Counted from the first letter of the stretch, positions 48,101 to 57,316 are shown. The stretch: 64,000 nt of DNA from Streptomyces xinghaiensis S187 (GCF_000220705.2 NZ_CP023202.1:5858501-5922500), one strand, 5' to 3'. Made by a program: numbers and translations. The notes: a model not told the origin generated them from the sequence alone.

Positions 48101-49898
48101 GGCCCCATGGTCTCGTATCCTCCGCCGAGGCGAGTGCGTGGGCCGTGTTGACCAGGCCCACATGGCTGAACGCCTGCGGGAAGTTGCCCAGTTGGCGGCC
48201 GGCCGCCGGATCCCACTGCTCGGCCAGCAGCCCCACGTCGTTGCGGAGGTCCAGCAGCCGCTCGAAGAGCCGGCGGGCCTCGGCGCGGCGGCCGGTGGCG
48301 AGCAGGGCGTCGGCCAGCCAGAAGGAGCAGACGAGGAACGCGCCCTCGCTGCCGGGCAGACCGTCCTCCCCGTAGCCGGTGTCGTAGCGGCGGACGAGTC
48401 CGCCGTGGTCGAGCTCGCGGCGGACGGCGTCCACGGTGCCCACCACGCGCGGGTCGCCGGGCGGCAGGAAGCCCACCGCCGGAATCAGGAGCGTCGCCGC
48501 GTCCAGGCCCTGCGAGCCGTAGTACTGGGTGAAGGTGTTGCGCTCCGGGTCGTAGCCCTGCTCGCACACCTCACGGTGCACGGCCTCCCGCATCGCCCGC
48601 CAGCGGCCGGTGTCGGCCGGCAGCTCCGGATGGGCCTCCGCCGCGCGGATGGTGCGGTCCGCGGCCACCCACGCCATGACCTTGGAGTGGACGAAGTGGC
48701 GGCGCGGCCCGCGCACCTCCCAGAGCCCTTCGTCCGGCTCCCGCCAGTGGCCCTCCAGGAAATCCATCAGCGCCCGCTGGAAGTTCCAGGCGTTCTCCTC
48801 CGGGGCGAGGCCGCTGCGCCGGGCGGCGTGCAGGGAGTCCAGGACCTGGCCGTAGACATCGAGCTGGTGCTGCTCCACGGCGGCGTTGCCGAACCGGACC
48901 GGGGCCGAGCCCTCGTAGCCCTTGAGCCAGGGCGCCTCGAACTCCGTCAGCCGCCGTTCGCCCGCGATCCCGTACATGATCTGGAGGTCGGCGGGGGAGC
49001 CGGCGACGGCGCGCAGCAGCCAGTCCCGCCAGGCGGAGGCCTCGGCGAGGTAACCGCCGGCGACCAGGGCGTTCAGGGTGAGGGAGGCGTCCCGCAGCCA
49101 GCAGTAGCGGTAGTCCCAGTTGCGGACGCCGCCGATCTCCTCGGGGAGCGAGGTGGTGGCCGCGGCGACGATGCCGCCGGTCGGCGCGTAGGTGAGGGCC
49201 TTCAGGGTGATCAGCGACCGCAGCACGGCCTCCCGCCAGGGCCCCCGGTACGTGCACTGGGCCGACCACGCCTCCCAGTCCTCCAGCGCGTGCGCCAGCG
49301 ACTCGTACGGGTCTATGGCGGGCGGCACCTCCTCGTGCGAGGGGTGCCAGGTGAGCACCGAGGCCACGCGCTCGCCCGCGGCGACGGTGAAGTCCGCGCG
49401 GGTGCAGTTGTCCGCGCCGCGGGTCCAGACGCCTTTCTCGCCGCGCAGCCAGACCGAGTCCGGGCCCGCGATGGCGATGTGGTGGCCGTCGGCGCGGCGC
49501 TCCCAGGGGACGATGCCCCCGTAGTCGAAGCGCAGCCGGATCTCGCCCGCCATCTCCACCCGGCCGGACAGGCCCTCGACGATCCGGACGAGGTCGGGGG
49601 CGCGGTCGCGCTGCGGCATGAAGTCGGTGACCCGGACGCTGCCCTCCGGGGTTTCCCAGACGGTGTCCAGCACCAGGGTGTCCCCGCGGTACGAGCGGCG
49701 CGTGCAGACCGCCCCGGGGCCGGCGGAGCGGGGGGCCAGCCGCCAGTGGCCGTTCTCCTCGTCGCCCAGCAGGGCGGCGAAGCAGGCGCCGGAGTCGAAG
49801 CGGGGCAGGCAGAGCCAGTCGATGGAGCCGTCGCGGCCCACGAGGGCGGCCGTCTGCAGATCGCCGATGAGCGCGTAGTCCTCGATCAGTCCCGGCAC
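48081..49898 (-). CDS. Glycoside hydrolase family 15 protein (glucoamylase/trehalase type)
   Basis: 605 residues, no signal peptide, so cytoplasmic. The N-terminal beta-sandwich starts IEDYALIGDLQTAALVGRDG; the (alpha/alpha)6 barrel has NWDYRYCWLRDAS and catalytic Glu candidates in PDEGLWEVRG and LAEQWDP. In actinobacteria this group includes trehalases and alpha-glucosidases of unknown physiological substrate. It overlaps the downstream SDR gene by 20 bases. Confidence 0.88.
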   Translation of the reverse strand: MPGLIEDYALIGDLQTAALVGRDGSIDWLCLPRFDSGACFAALLGDEENGHWRLAPRSAGPGAVCTRRSYRGDTLVLDTVWETPEGSVRVTDFMPQRDRAPDLVRIVEGLSGRVEMAGEIRLRFDYGGIVPWERRADGHHIAIAGPDSVWLRGEKGVWTRGADNCTRADFTVAAGERVASVLTWHPSHEEVPPAIDPYESLAHALEDWEAWSAQCTYRGPWREAVLRSLITLKALTYAPTGGIVAAATTSLPEEIGGVRNWDYRYCWLRDASLTLNALVAGGYLAEASAWRDWLLRAVAGSPADLQIMYGIAGERRLTEFEAPWLKGYEGSAPVRFGNAAVEQHQLDVYGQVLDSLHAARRSGLAPEENAWNFQRALMDFLEGHWREPDEGLWEVRGPRRHFVHSKVMAWVAADRTIRAAEAHPELPADTGRWRAMREAVHREVCEQGYDPERNTFTQYYGSQGLDAATLLIPAVGFLPPGDPRVVGTVDAVRRELDHGGLVRRYDTGYGEDGLPGSEGAFLVCSFWLADALLATGRRAEARRLFERLLDLRNDVGLLAEQWDPAAGRQLGNFPQAFSHVGLVNTAHALASAEDTRPWGHGSRTE

Positions 49899-49996
49899 GT
49901 CGTCCCTTCCCCTCCCCGGTGGCGCCCGGGCGCCCGCCGCCCGTGGCCTCTCTCCTGCTACCCCGGCCGGGCACGCGAACGCCGGGGTTCTCCGGC

Positions 49997-50791
49997 TCAG
50001 GACGGGACGGGCACGGGGGCGTCGTGCTCCTCGTCACCGGCGGTCTCCGCGCGGCGCCGGTCGGCGAGCTCGCGGCGCAGGAGGATCACCCAGCCGACGG
50101 GGACCCCGGCGGCGAAGATCCACCACTGCACGGCATAGGCCATGTTGACGCCGATGCCGTCGTGGTCGGGCTCGTCGAGGGGCCGGGGGCTCGCGGCGGC
50201 CGGCTCCACCAGCTCGATGTAGCCGCCCAGCACCTCCCGGTCCAGCCGCTCGGCCTGCTGGACGCTGTTGATCAGCATGAACTGCCGGTCGGGCAGTCCC
50301 CGCTTGTCCTTGATGCCGCTGGCCTCGGTGGTCTCGTCGCCCATGAGGCGGCCGGTGACGGTGACCTCCCCGGCGGGCGGGGCCGGGATCTCGGGGAAGG
50401 CGGTGAGGTCCGTACCCGTTTCGATCCAGCCGCGGTTGACCAGGACGGCGCGGCCGTCGCCGAGGAGCAGCGGGGTCAGCACGAAGTAGCCGATGCGGTC
50501 GCCGTCCGGGGCGGTCCGCTGGCGGATCACGACCTCGTTCCGGGTGTCGAAGGAACCGGTGGCCGTCACGCTCCGCCAGTAGTCGTCCTTCGGCACCACA
50601 TGGCCCGGCGAGGTCAGCTCGGTCACGGGCGCGGGGCGGGCTTCGAGGTTCCGCTCGATCAGCCGGTTGTGCGCGACCCGGTTCTCATGGCGGTGGAGCT
50701 GCCAGAATCCCAGCTCGACCATCACGGGGATGAGGAGCAGCGCCACGAGGGTGAGGATCACCCACTGCCGGGTCAACAGGAAGCGGTACAC
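49997..50791 (-). CDS. SURF1-family cytochrome oxidase assembly protein
   Basis: 264 residues with two membrane segments, VILTLVALLLIPVMVELGFWQL at the N-terminus and VQWWIFAAGVPVGWVILL near the C-terminus, and a large extracytoplasmic domain between, the SURF1 topology. GFWQLHRHENR and GWIETGTD are family marks. It helps assemble the aa3-type oxidase, probably heme a insertion. A GTG start at 50791 follows the -10 TACGGT by 6 bases: likely leaderless. Confidence 0.86.
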   Translation of the reverse strand: MYRFLLTRQWVILTLVALLLIPVMVELGFWQLHRHENRVAHNRLIERNLEARPAPVTELTSPGHVVPKDDYWRSVTATGSFDTRNEVVIRQRTAPDGDRIGYFVLTPLLLGDGRAVLVNRGWIETGTDLTAFPEIPAPPAGEVTVTGRLMGDETTEASGIKDKRGLPDRQFMLINSVQQAERLDREVLGGYIELVEPAAASPRPLDEPDHDGIGVNMAYAVQWWIFAAGVPVGWVILLRRELADRRRAETAGDEEHDAPVPVPS

Positions 50792-50918
50792 CCCACGACC
50801 GTACAACTCGGTCGCGGGGTGCGGGACGGTAGGGGGCCCGGCGGGCCCGGGCGGGGCGGCGGCGCGAGGCCGGCGGCGGCGCGGGGGCGGGCGCGGCGCC
50901 GGCCCCCGGCGGCCGTGA

Positions 50919-51152
50919 TCAGACGTGGTCGACCAGGCCCACCCTCCCCTCGGCGCGGGCGCAGTGGGCACCGCAGTAGAAGTGCCCGTCCGCTTCCGTG
51001 CCCTGGCCGATGATCCGGGAGTCGCAGTGCTCGCAGATCGGCGCCATGCGGTGGATGGCGCAGGAGAAACAGTCAAAGACGTGCACGTCGCCCTGCGCGT
51101 GCACCTCGAAGCTCATGCCGTAGTCGTTTCCGCATACCTCGCATCTGGCCAT
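50919..51152 (-). CDS. Small Cys-rich zinc-binding protein (prokaryotic metallothionein-like)
   Basis: 77 residues beginning MARCEVCGNDYG. Cys pairs occur as CEVC, CFSC, CEHC and CGAHC together with several His, enough for two zinc sites of LIM/zinc-ribbon type. Homologues are widespread in actinobacteria and often labelled prokaryotic metallothionein. The ATG at 51152 is preferred because it gives the family N-terminus; an upstream ATG adds nine unlikely residues. Role unknown. Confidence 0.75.
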   Translation of the reverse strand: MARCEVCGNDYGMSFEVHAQGDVHVFDCFSCAIHRMAPICEHCDSRIIGQGTEADGHFYCGAHCARAEGRVGLVDHV

Positions 51153-51212
51153 GCGCCACAGACTGCGGGCGCACGGCATCGGACGGGGGGCGTGCGGCGG
51201 GCGCGTCGCGCC

Positions 51213-52235
51213 TCATTCACCTGATTGCGGGGCGGCGTCCTGTGGGGCGACGTCGCCCAGCAGCTGCATGAACGCGGCCTCGTCGACCACGGGGGTGCCG
51301 ACGGACCGGGCCCGGACGGCCTTGGAGGTGGCCGACTCCGGGTCGTTGGTCACCAGCAGGCTGGTGAGCCGGGAGACGCTCGTCGCGACATGCAGGCCGG
51401 CCTCGGTGGCCCGGTCCTCCAGCAGCTCGCGGTCCACGGAGGTGTCACCGGAGAAGGCGACCCGCATCCCCTGTATGAGCCGCCCGCCCGGCTCGTACCG
51501 GCCCGGATTCGGATACGGGCAGGGCGGGCGCCTGCGGCTGGGCCGCCAGCTCGCCGGACGGTACGCGCTGCGCGCCCCCGCGGACGGGGAGGGGCTGTCC
51601 TGCCACTCGGTGAGCGGCCGGCAGGTGTGCAGCGGCAGGTCCACACCGCTGCCCGCCGCCAGGTGCAGGCTGGGCCGGAACGCCTCGGCGAGCACCCGGG
51701 CGTCGTCCAGGGCGTGGTGGGCGTGGCGCTGTTCGACGCCGTAGTGCGCGGCGAGCGACTCCAGTTTGTGGTTCGGCAGCGGCAGCCGCAGCTCCTTGGC
51801 CAGCGCGATGGTGCACAGCCGCTGACGCACCGGGGCGGCGCCGCCCGCACGGGCGTACTCCCGGGCCAGCATCGACCAGTCGAACATGGCGTTGTGCGCG
51901 ACGAGCACCCGGCCGTCGAGCCGCGAGGCGAGCTCCTGGGCGATCTCCGGGAAGAGCGGGGCGCCTTCGAGGACGTCGCTCGTCAGACCGTGGATCCACA
52001 CCGGTCCGGGGTCGCGCTCCGGGTTGACCAGGGTGTACCAGTGGTCCTCCACCTCGCCCCGCGCGTCGAGCCGGTAGACGGCGGCCGACACGATGCGGTC
52101 GTCCCGGGCGAGACCGGTGGTCTCGACGTCCACCACGGCATAGCCCTGCGGATACGCCGGGGGCCAGGCGGCCGGGGGCGTCGGAACGGCCTGCCGCCCG
52201 ATGAGGGGCGGGGCTGCCGTGCGGTCTTCGAGCAT
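51213..52235 (-). CDS. DEDDh 3'-5' exonuclease with C-terminal BRCT domain
   Basis: 340 residues. The exonuclease domain has the motifs VVDVETTGL (DxE), VAHNAMFDWSML and HHALDDARVLAEAF (HxxxxD), as in DNA polymerase III epsilon. After a basic Arg/Pro linker (about 235-260) follows a BRCT domain (GMRVAFSGDTSVDRELLEDRA through LLVTNDPESATSKA). Such proteins probably act in DNA repair. Start chosen at the ATG at 52235 because TATTCT (minus) lies 8 bases upstream. Confidence 0.85.
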   Translation of the reverse strand: MLEDRTAAPPLIGRQAVPTPPAAWPPAYPQGYAVVDVETTGLARDDRIVSAAVYRLDARGEVEDHWYTLVNPERDPGPVWIHGLTSDVLEGAPLFPEIAQELASRLDGRVLVAHNAMFDWSMLAREYARAGGAAPVRQRLCTIALAKELRLPLPNHKLESLAAHYGVEQRHAHHALDDARVLAEAFRPSLHLAAGSGVDLPLHTCRPLTEWQDSPSPSAGARSAYRPASWRPSRRRPPCPYPNPGRYEPGGRLIQGMRVAFSGDTSVDRELLEDRATEAGLHVATSVSRLTSLLVTNDPESATSKAVRARSVGTPVVDEAAFMQLLGDVAPQDAAPQSGE

Positions 52236-52537
52236 GGTCACTGAGAATACGGGGCCCCGCCGACATCGCCGCCGCGCCCCGTGCCGGGGGCCGGATCCGA
52301 ACCGGTGTCCGGGCCGGGCCGGGTTCTCAACTCGCCGCCCCGGTCCGGGAGTCGGCGGCGCGCGGGCCGGGTGCTGACGCGGCGTCGGCCGGGGGCGGCG
52401 GTCCTCCCGGGGGACGGAATCCCGGCCCCGGCGCCGAGGGGAGTCCGGCCGTGCCGCGGGGGAGGGCCGGGAAGAAGAAAAATACTGCTCGGTAACCACC
52501 TCTGGCGGCACCGGCGCGGTGGTCCTATCGTGCGTAC
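52236..52537. other. Divergent region between exonuclease and desaturase genes
   Basis: No gene in 302 bases. Features are TATTCT (minus, 52244-52249) for the exonuclease, an A-rich patch (52471-52483) followed by TGCTCGGTAA (52486-52495), and TATCGT (52526-52531) for the desaturase gene. Confidence 0.5.
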
Positions 52538-53440
52538 ATGCCAAACCTTCCCGACGTCGTGCTGTGGTCGATCCCCGCCTTCGTGCTGCTCACCGTCGTG
52601 GAGGCGGTGAGCTACCGGCTGCACCCCGACGAGGACTCCGCCGGTTACGAGACCAAGGACGCCGCCACCAGCATCGGTATGGGCCTCGGCAGTCTGGTGT
52701 TCGACCTGCTGTGGAAGATCCCGATTGTCGCGATCTACACGGCCGTCTACGAGCTGACGCCGCTGCGGGTGCCCACCGTGTGGTGGACGGTGCTGCTCCT
52801 GGTGGTCGCCCAGGACTTCTTCTACTACTGGTCCCACCGCGGCCACCACGTGATCCGCATCCTCTGGGCCTGTCACGTGGTGCACCACTCCAGCCGGAAG
52901 TTCAACCTCTCCACGGCGCTGCGCCAGCCCTGGACGAGCCTCACCTCCTGGCCGTTCTACCTGCCGATGATCGCCTGCGGTGTGCACCCGGCGGTGCTGG
53001 CCTTCCTCTCCTCCGTCAGCCTCGTCTACCAGTTCTGGATCCACACCGAGCGGATCGGCAAGCTGCCCCGGCCGCTGGAGTTCGTCCTCAACACGCCCTC
53101 CCACCACCGGGTGCACCACGCCTCGCAGGGCAGCTACCTGGACCGCAACTTCGGCGGGATCCTCATCGTCTGGGACCGGCTGTTCGGCTCCTTCGCGGCC
53201 GAGGTGGAGCGTCCCGTCTACGGGCTGACGAAGAACATCAGCACCTACAACCCGCTGCGGGTGGCCACCCACGAGTACGTGGCCATCGCCCGGGACCTGC
53301 GCGCCGCCCGGAGCTGGCGCGAGCGCGCCGGGCGGGTGCTGCGCGGGCCCGGCTGGCAGCCGGAGCCGGAGCCGGCGGCCGTCGCGGTACCGGCCGCGGT
53401 ACCGGCCGCCGCACCCGGTGCCGTACCGGCCGGGGAGTAG
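52538..53440 (+). CDS. Sterol desaturase/fatty-acid hydroxylase family membrane protein
   Basis: 300 residues with several membrane segments. The di-iron histidine boxes are HRGHH, HVVHHS and HHRVHHAS, in the order of the family. The C-terminal 30 residues are Ala/Pro/Val-rich. It probably hydroxylates or desaturates a lipid. The -10 TATCGT (52526-52531) ends 6 bases before the ATG, so it is a likely leaderless gene. A strong terminator follows. Confidence 0.87.
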   Translation: MPNLPDVVLWSIPAFVLLTVVEAVSYRLHPDEDSAGYETKDAATSIGMGLGSLVFDLLWKIPIVAIYTAVYELTPLRVPTVWWTVLLLVVAQDFFYYWSHRGHHVIRILWACHVVHHSSRKFNLSTALRQPWTSLTSWPFYLPMIACGVHPAVLAFLSSVSLVYQFWIHTERIGKLPRPLEFVLNTPSHHRVHHASQGSYLDRNFGGILIVWDRLFGSFAAEVERPVYGLTKNISTYNPLRVATHEYVAIARDLRAARSWRERAGRVLRGPGWQPEPEPAAVAVPAAVPAAAPGAVPAGE

Positions 53441-53478
53441 CCGCAGGGCAGCCGCGGGGTCACCGGGGAGGCGAACGG

Positions 53479-53518
53479 CCGGAGGGCCGGGCGGCACCGC
53501 GGCCGCCCGGCCCTCCGG
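53479..53518. terminator. Bidirectional terminator between desaturase and subtilase genes
   Basis: Perfect 16-bp stem (53479-53494 with 53503-53518), 8-base loop. Confidence 0.88.
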
Positions 53519-53539
53519 GACCGAACTCCCCTCAGGGGG

Positions 53540-55084
53540 TCAGCGCTTCACCGCGTCCAGGGCGTCGGTGAGCCCGGCTCCGTAGAAGCCGTTGCCGTAC
53601 CGGCCGCCCTCGCAGACCGCGTCCGCCTCGCCGTCGCCGTTGATGTCGTACGGGTCGTCGCAGGACTTCCGGTCGGCCTGGGCCTTGAGCAGGGCCTTGA
53701 CCACCGCCGGCGGCGCCCACGGGTGGGTGCTCTTGATCAGCGCGGCGACACCCGCGACATGCGGGGAGGCCATGGACGTACCGGCCATGTAGCCGTAGCG
53801 GTCGCCCGGCAGCGGGCCGAGGATCAGCCCGCTGGTCGCCGGCGCCTCCGGCGGCTGGTAGGCGGTGCTGTCACCGCCCGGTGCCGCGATGTCGATGACC
53901 CCCTTGCCGTAGTTGGAGAACGAGGACTTGAGGCCCTTGGCGCCGGTCGAGGAGACGGTCACCACGCCGGGGAGCTGGGTCGGGATGTCCGGGCACACGC
54001 TCGGGTCGATGTCGCGCTCGACCGGGGTGGAGTCGTTCGGGCTGGAGTTGTCGATGATCGAGTCCGACGCCAGGTCGAAGTTGGAGTTGCCGGCCGCGGC
54101 GACGTTGACCGCGCCCTTGCGCTCCGCGTAGCGGGTCGCCCGGGTCAGCGCCTCCACCAGCGCCTTCTGGTCGGGGTCGTCCGTGCAGTTGAACATCCAC
54201 GGGTCGACGTAGTAGCTGTTGTTGGTCACCTCGACGCCGTGTTCGGCCGCCCACATGAAGCCGCAGACGACGGCCTCCGTGTAGAACCAGCCGTCCACGG
54301 TCGACACCTTGATGCCGGAGACCTTGACGCCCGGGGCGACGCCGGTGACGCCGACGCCGTTCTTCGCGGCGGCGATCTCCCCCGCGACGTGCGTCCCGTG
54401 CGGGCTCTCGCCCTCGCCCGGGCGCCAGGCGCCGTCGCTGGTGTCCGGCTTGCCGGCCACGCAGTTGACGGAGGCCTCGCGGTCGAAGTTGGGCGCCAGG
54501 TCCGGGTGGGTGTCGTCCACGCCGGTGTCGATCACCGCGACGGTCACCTTGTCGCTGCCGAGCGAGACCTCGTGGGCCCGGTCCGCCTTGATGGCGGGCA
54601 GGTCCCACTGGAGCGGCTGCAGCGGGTCCTCGTCCTCCTCCGCCTTGGCCTCCGCGGCCTTCATCTGGCTCGGCGTCAGCTCCTGCGGGGCGCCCACGTC
54701 GGTGGTGGCGGCCGAGGGAAGCGGCGCGGTGCGGGTGGCACCGGCCGACTGGACGCCCTTCACACCGCGGATCCTCTCGGCGAAGCCGGGGTCCGGGGCG
54801 TGGACGACGATCACGCCGATCTTGTCGTACGCCTGGACGACCGTACCGCCGGCCCTGGCGATCGCCTTCCCGACCCTCGCGCTCGTGCCCTTGCCCGGGC
54901 GGACGTTGACGACATAGCTCAGGGACTCGCCTTCCGCGGCGGTCCGCGCGGTGGTCTCCGCGCCGCCGTCGGCCGGGGCGGCGCTGGCCGACCCGGGCAG
55001 CACGGCGAGTGCGGCGGCCAGGGCCATGCCCGCCGGTATGGCCACGGCACGGCGCGACCGTGCGGATAGCGGCGTCATGGTCAT
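53540..55084 (-). CDS. Secreted S8 subtilisin-like peptidase, copy 1
   Basis: 514 residues. Signal peptide of about 35 residues, an I9-type propeptide (LSYVVNVRPG through VIVVHAPDP), then the S8 catalytic domain with Asp in VIDTGVDDTHPDL, His in HGTHVAGE and Ser in GTSMASPHVAG. Near the C-terminus a calcium-loop motif DINGDGEADAV starts at Asp480. The ATG is 55084. It is the tandem paralogue of the gene at 55194, and both end FYGxGxxDALDAVK. Extracellular protease, target unknown. Confidence 0.9.
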   Translation of the reverse strand: MTMTPLSARSRRAVAIPAGMALAAALAVLPGSASAAPADGGAETTARTAAEGESLSYVVNVRPGKGTSARVGKAIARAGGTVVQAYDKIGVIVVHAPDPGFAERIRGVKGVQSAGATRTAPLPSAATTDVGAPQELTPSQMKAAEAKAEEDEDPLQPLQWDLPAIKADRAHEVSLGSDKVTVAVIDTGVDDTHPDLAPNFDREASVNCVAGKPDTSDGAWRPGEGESPHGTHVAGEIAAAKNGVGVTGVAPGVKVSGIKVSTVDGWFYTEAVVCGFMWAAEHGVEVTNNSYYVDPWMFNCTDDPDQKALVEALTRATRYAERKGAVNVAAAGNSNFDLASDSIIDNSSPNDSTPVERDIDPSVCPDIPTQLPGVVTVSSTGAKGLKSSFSNYGKGVIDIAAPGGDSTAYQPPEAPATSGLILGPLPGDRYGYMAGTSMASPHVAGVAALIKSTHPWAPPAVVKALLKAQADRKSCDDPYDINGDGEADAVCEGGRYGNGFYGAGLTDALDAVKR

Positions 55085-55193
55085 GAGGTCTCCACTTCGT
55101 CGGAAGGAACAGGGCGGTCGGGACGGCGGATGCCGGCGGTACGGGCAGTGCGTCGGGTGCGTCGGGTGCCGCCGGGGCAACCGGTGCGCCGCA

Positions 55194-56723
55194 TCACTTC
55201 TTTACCGCGTCCAGGGCGTCGACGATGCCGAAGCCGTAGAAACTGTTGATGTGTTCGGTGCCCTCGCACTCGGCGTTGATCTTGCCGTCACCGTCGGGAT
55301 CGTACGGCTCCGACGGGCAACCCGGGTTGTCGGCACCGGCCTTGAGCAGCCACTGCACCTCCTGCGGGCTCGCGTCCGGACGCGCGCTCATCGCCAGCGC
55401 GGCGACCCCGGCGACGTGCGGGCCGGCCATCGACGTGCCCTGCAGGTAGGCGTAGTCGCCGTCCGGCATGGTGGAGAGGATCCGGCCGTCCTTCGCGGGC
55501 AGTCCGGGCACCTGGTACTTGTCGCCGCCCGGGGCCGCGACGTCGATCTGGCCGAGGCCGTAGTTGGAGTAGTACGACTTGAGGGACTGGACGCCGGTCG
55601 CCGCGACGGTGACGACACCCGGCAACTGGGCGGGGATGTCCCAGCACTCGGCCGGGTCGATCTCCCGCTCGACCGGGGTGGTGTCGTTCGGGCTGGAGTC
55701 GTCGGTGAGGGAGTCCGCGGCGAGGTCCATGTTCGAATTGCCCGCCGAGGCCACGTTCACCGCGCCCTTGCGCTGGGCGTACGCCGCCGCACGGCCGACC
55801 GCCTCGCGGATGGCCTTCTGGTCCGGCTGGTCCGCACAGGCGAAGAGCCACGGGTCCACGTAGTAACTGTTGTTGGTGACCTCGACACCGCGGTCGGCGG
55901 CGAAGACGAACGCGCAGACCACCGCCTCGGCGAAGAACAGGCTGGTGTCGGGCTCGCTCACCTTGATCGAGGAGACCCGGACGTTCGGCGCCACGCCGGC
56001 GACACCGACGTCGTTGCGGGCCGCCGCGATCGAGCCGGCGACGTGTGTGCCGTGGTAGTCCCCGGAGGTGTACGGACGCCAGGCACCGGGGCTGGTGTCC
56101 GGGACGCCGCCGACGCAGTTCGCCGACTGGCGGCGGGAGAAGTTGGGCGCCAGGTCCGGGTGGGTGTCGTCCACGCCGGTGTCGATCACCGCGACGGTCA
56201 CCTTGCGGCTGCCCGGGTTGACCTCGGCCGCGCGGTCCGCCTTGATGGCGGGGATGTCCCACTGCAGGGACTCCAGCGGCTCCTCGCCCTCGGCCGCGGC
56301 CGCGCGGCGCAGCGCGGCGGCGGGCTCGCCGACCTTCTCGGGCCGGCCGACCTCGGTGGTGGCGGCGGACCTCAGCGGCGCGGTGCGGGTGGCACCGGCC
56401 GAGTGGACGCCCTCGACGGCGCGCAGAGCGGCGCCGAACTCCGGGTCGGACGCATGGGCGACGATCACGCCGATCCGGTCGTGGCTGGTGACGACCGTGC
56501 CGCCGGCCCGGGTGACGGCCCGCTCCACCCGGGCGACCGCACGCCGGCCGGGGGCGGTGTTCACCACGTACGAGAGCAGCGGGCCCTCCGCGGCCGCCGT
56601 CTTCGCCGGTGTCTCGTGCGGCGAGGCGGAAGCGGCACCGGGCAGGATTCCGACAGACGCGGCCAGCGCGAGCCCGAGGGGCAGGGCGAGGGCGCGTGAG
56701 CGTCTGGAGCGGAGATGAACCAT
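55194..56723 (-). CDS. Secreted S8 subtilisin-like peptidase, copy 2
   Basis: 509 residues with a signal peptide (about 1-34, ending SAS), an I9-type propeptide, Asp in VIDTGVDDTHPDL, His in HGTHVAGS and Ser in GTSMAGPHVAG. A calcium-loop motif DPDGDGKINAE starts at Asp475. It precedes the paralogue at 53540 by 109 bases in the same direction and has its own promoter. The pair must come from a tandem duplication; the domains most alike are the catalytic core and the C-terminal loop. Confidence 0.9.
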   Translation of the reverse strand: MVHLRSRRSRALALPLGLALAASVGILPGAASASPHETPAKTAAAEGPLLSYVVNTAPGRRAVARVERAVTRAGGTVVTSHDRIGVIVAHASDPEFGAALRAVEGVHSAGATRTAPLRSAATTEVGRPEKVGEPAAALRRAAAAEGEEPLESLQWDIPAIKADRAAEVNPGSRKVTVAVIDTGVDDTHPDLAPNFSRRQSANCVGGVPDTSPGAWRPYTSGDYHGTHVAGSIAAARNDVGVAGVAPNVRVSSIKVSEPDTSLFFAEAVVCAFVFAADRGVEVTNNSYYVDPWLFACADQPDQKAIREAVGRAAAYAQRKGAVNVASAGNSNMDLAADSLTDDSSPNDTTPVEREIDPAECWDIPAQLPGVVTVAATGVQSLKSYYSNYGLGQIDVAAPGGDKYQVPGLPAKDGRILSTMPDGDYAYLQGTSMAGPHVAGVAALAMSARPDASPQEVQWLLKAGADNPGCPSEPYDPDGDGKINAECEGTEHINSFYGFGIVDALDAVKK

Positions 56724-56790
56724 GGGTTCTCCACATCATCCGTGAGTCCGTCCGCACGCGGGTTGCGCGTGGACGGGTGCATGACAGCGG

Positions 56791-56820
56791 AAGCTAGCGT
56801 CGAACAACCGATCTGATCAA
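56791..56820 (-). promoter_or_regulatory. Promoter of the subtilase genes
   Basis: On the minus strand TTGATC (56815-56820), 18-base spacer, TAGCTT (56791-56796). Confidence 0.55.
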
Positions 56821-56832
56821 TTGAATCTGACG

Positions 56833-56847
56833 GAAAGTCGGACTTTC
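56833..56847. promoter_or_regulatory. Dyad GAAAGTCGGACTTTC
   Basis: Seven-base arms GAAAGTC/GACTTTC around a single G, just upstream of the subtilase -35. Candidate binding site of an unidentified regulator. Confidence 0.4.
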
Positions 56848-57316
56848 GCTGTGGATTGGACCGCCCGGGCCAAGAAGGCTGCCCCTCCGGTCCGGACCTC
56901 CCGGCGAGGGCCCCGGACCGGACGCGCGCCGCCCCGCGCCCCTCACCCGGGTATACGCTCGGTAACACTCGGTGTTCGGTTTGTGTCGCCGGGCACCCGC
57001 GGGAGCCGCCGGGCGCGTTCGCCCTGGTGACCCCGCGTGCCACAAGAATGACCGGAACTGGCGGGCCGGGCGCCCGCACACCGCCGTACAGCCGTCGGCC
57101 GCAAGAGGGGCAAAGGGGCTCTGATCAGCGTGTTCGTGCTGTGACGATGAGGTGATACATCGCTGGTGAGAGCGCTCGTCGGCAGATCATGCGAAATTGA
57201 AATGACAACCCTCTGTTCGAATGGCTGAGAACGCGCCTAACATGCCGAGTCCGGCGCCGAAGTGATCTGTCACTCAGTGCCAACGTTCCGTCTCAGCTAC
57301 ACCCACTGGAGAGCCC

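Larger units (their letters stand above)
56724..57316. other. Divergent region between subtilase and symporter genes
   Basis: No gene in 593 bases. It contains a promoter for the subtilase (56791-56820), the dyad GAAAGTCGGACTTTC (56833-56847), the shared nonamer GCTCGGTAA (56957-56965) and, near 57166, a palindrome GAGCGCTC. The region 57140-57260 is AT-richer and probably holds the symporter promoter, which I could not place with confidence. Confidence 0.5.
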
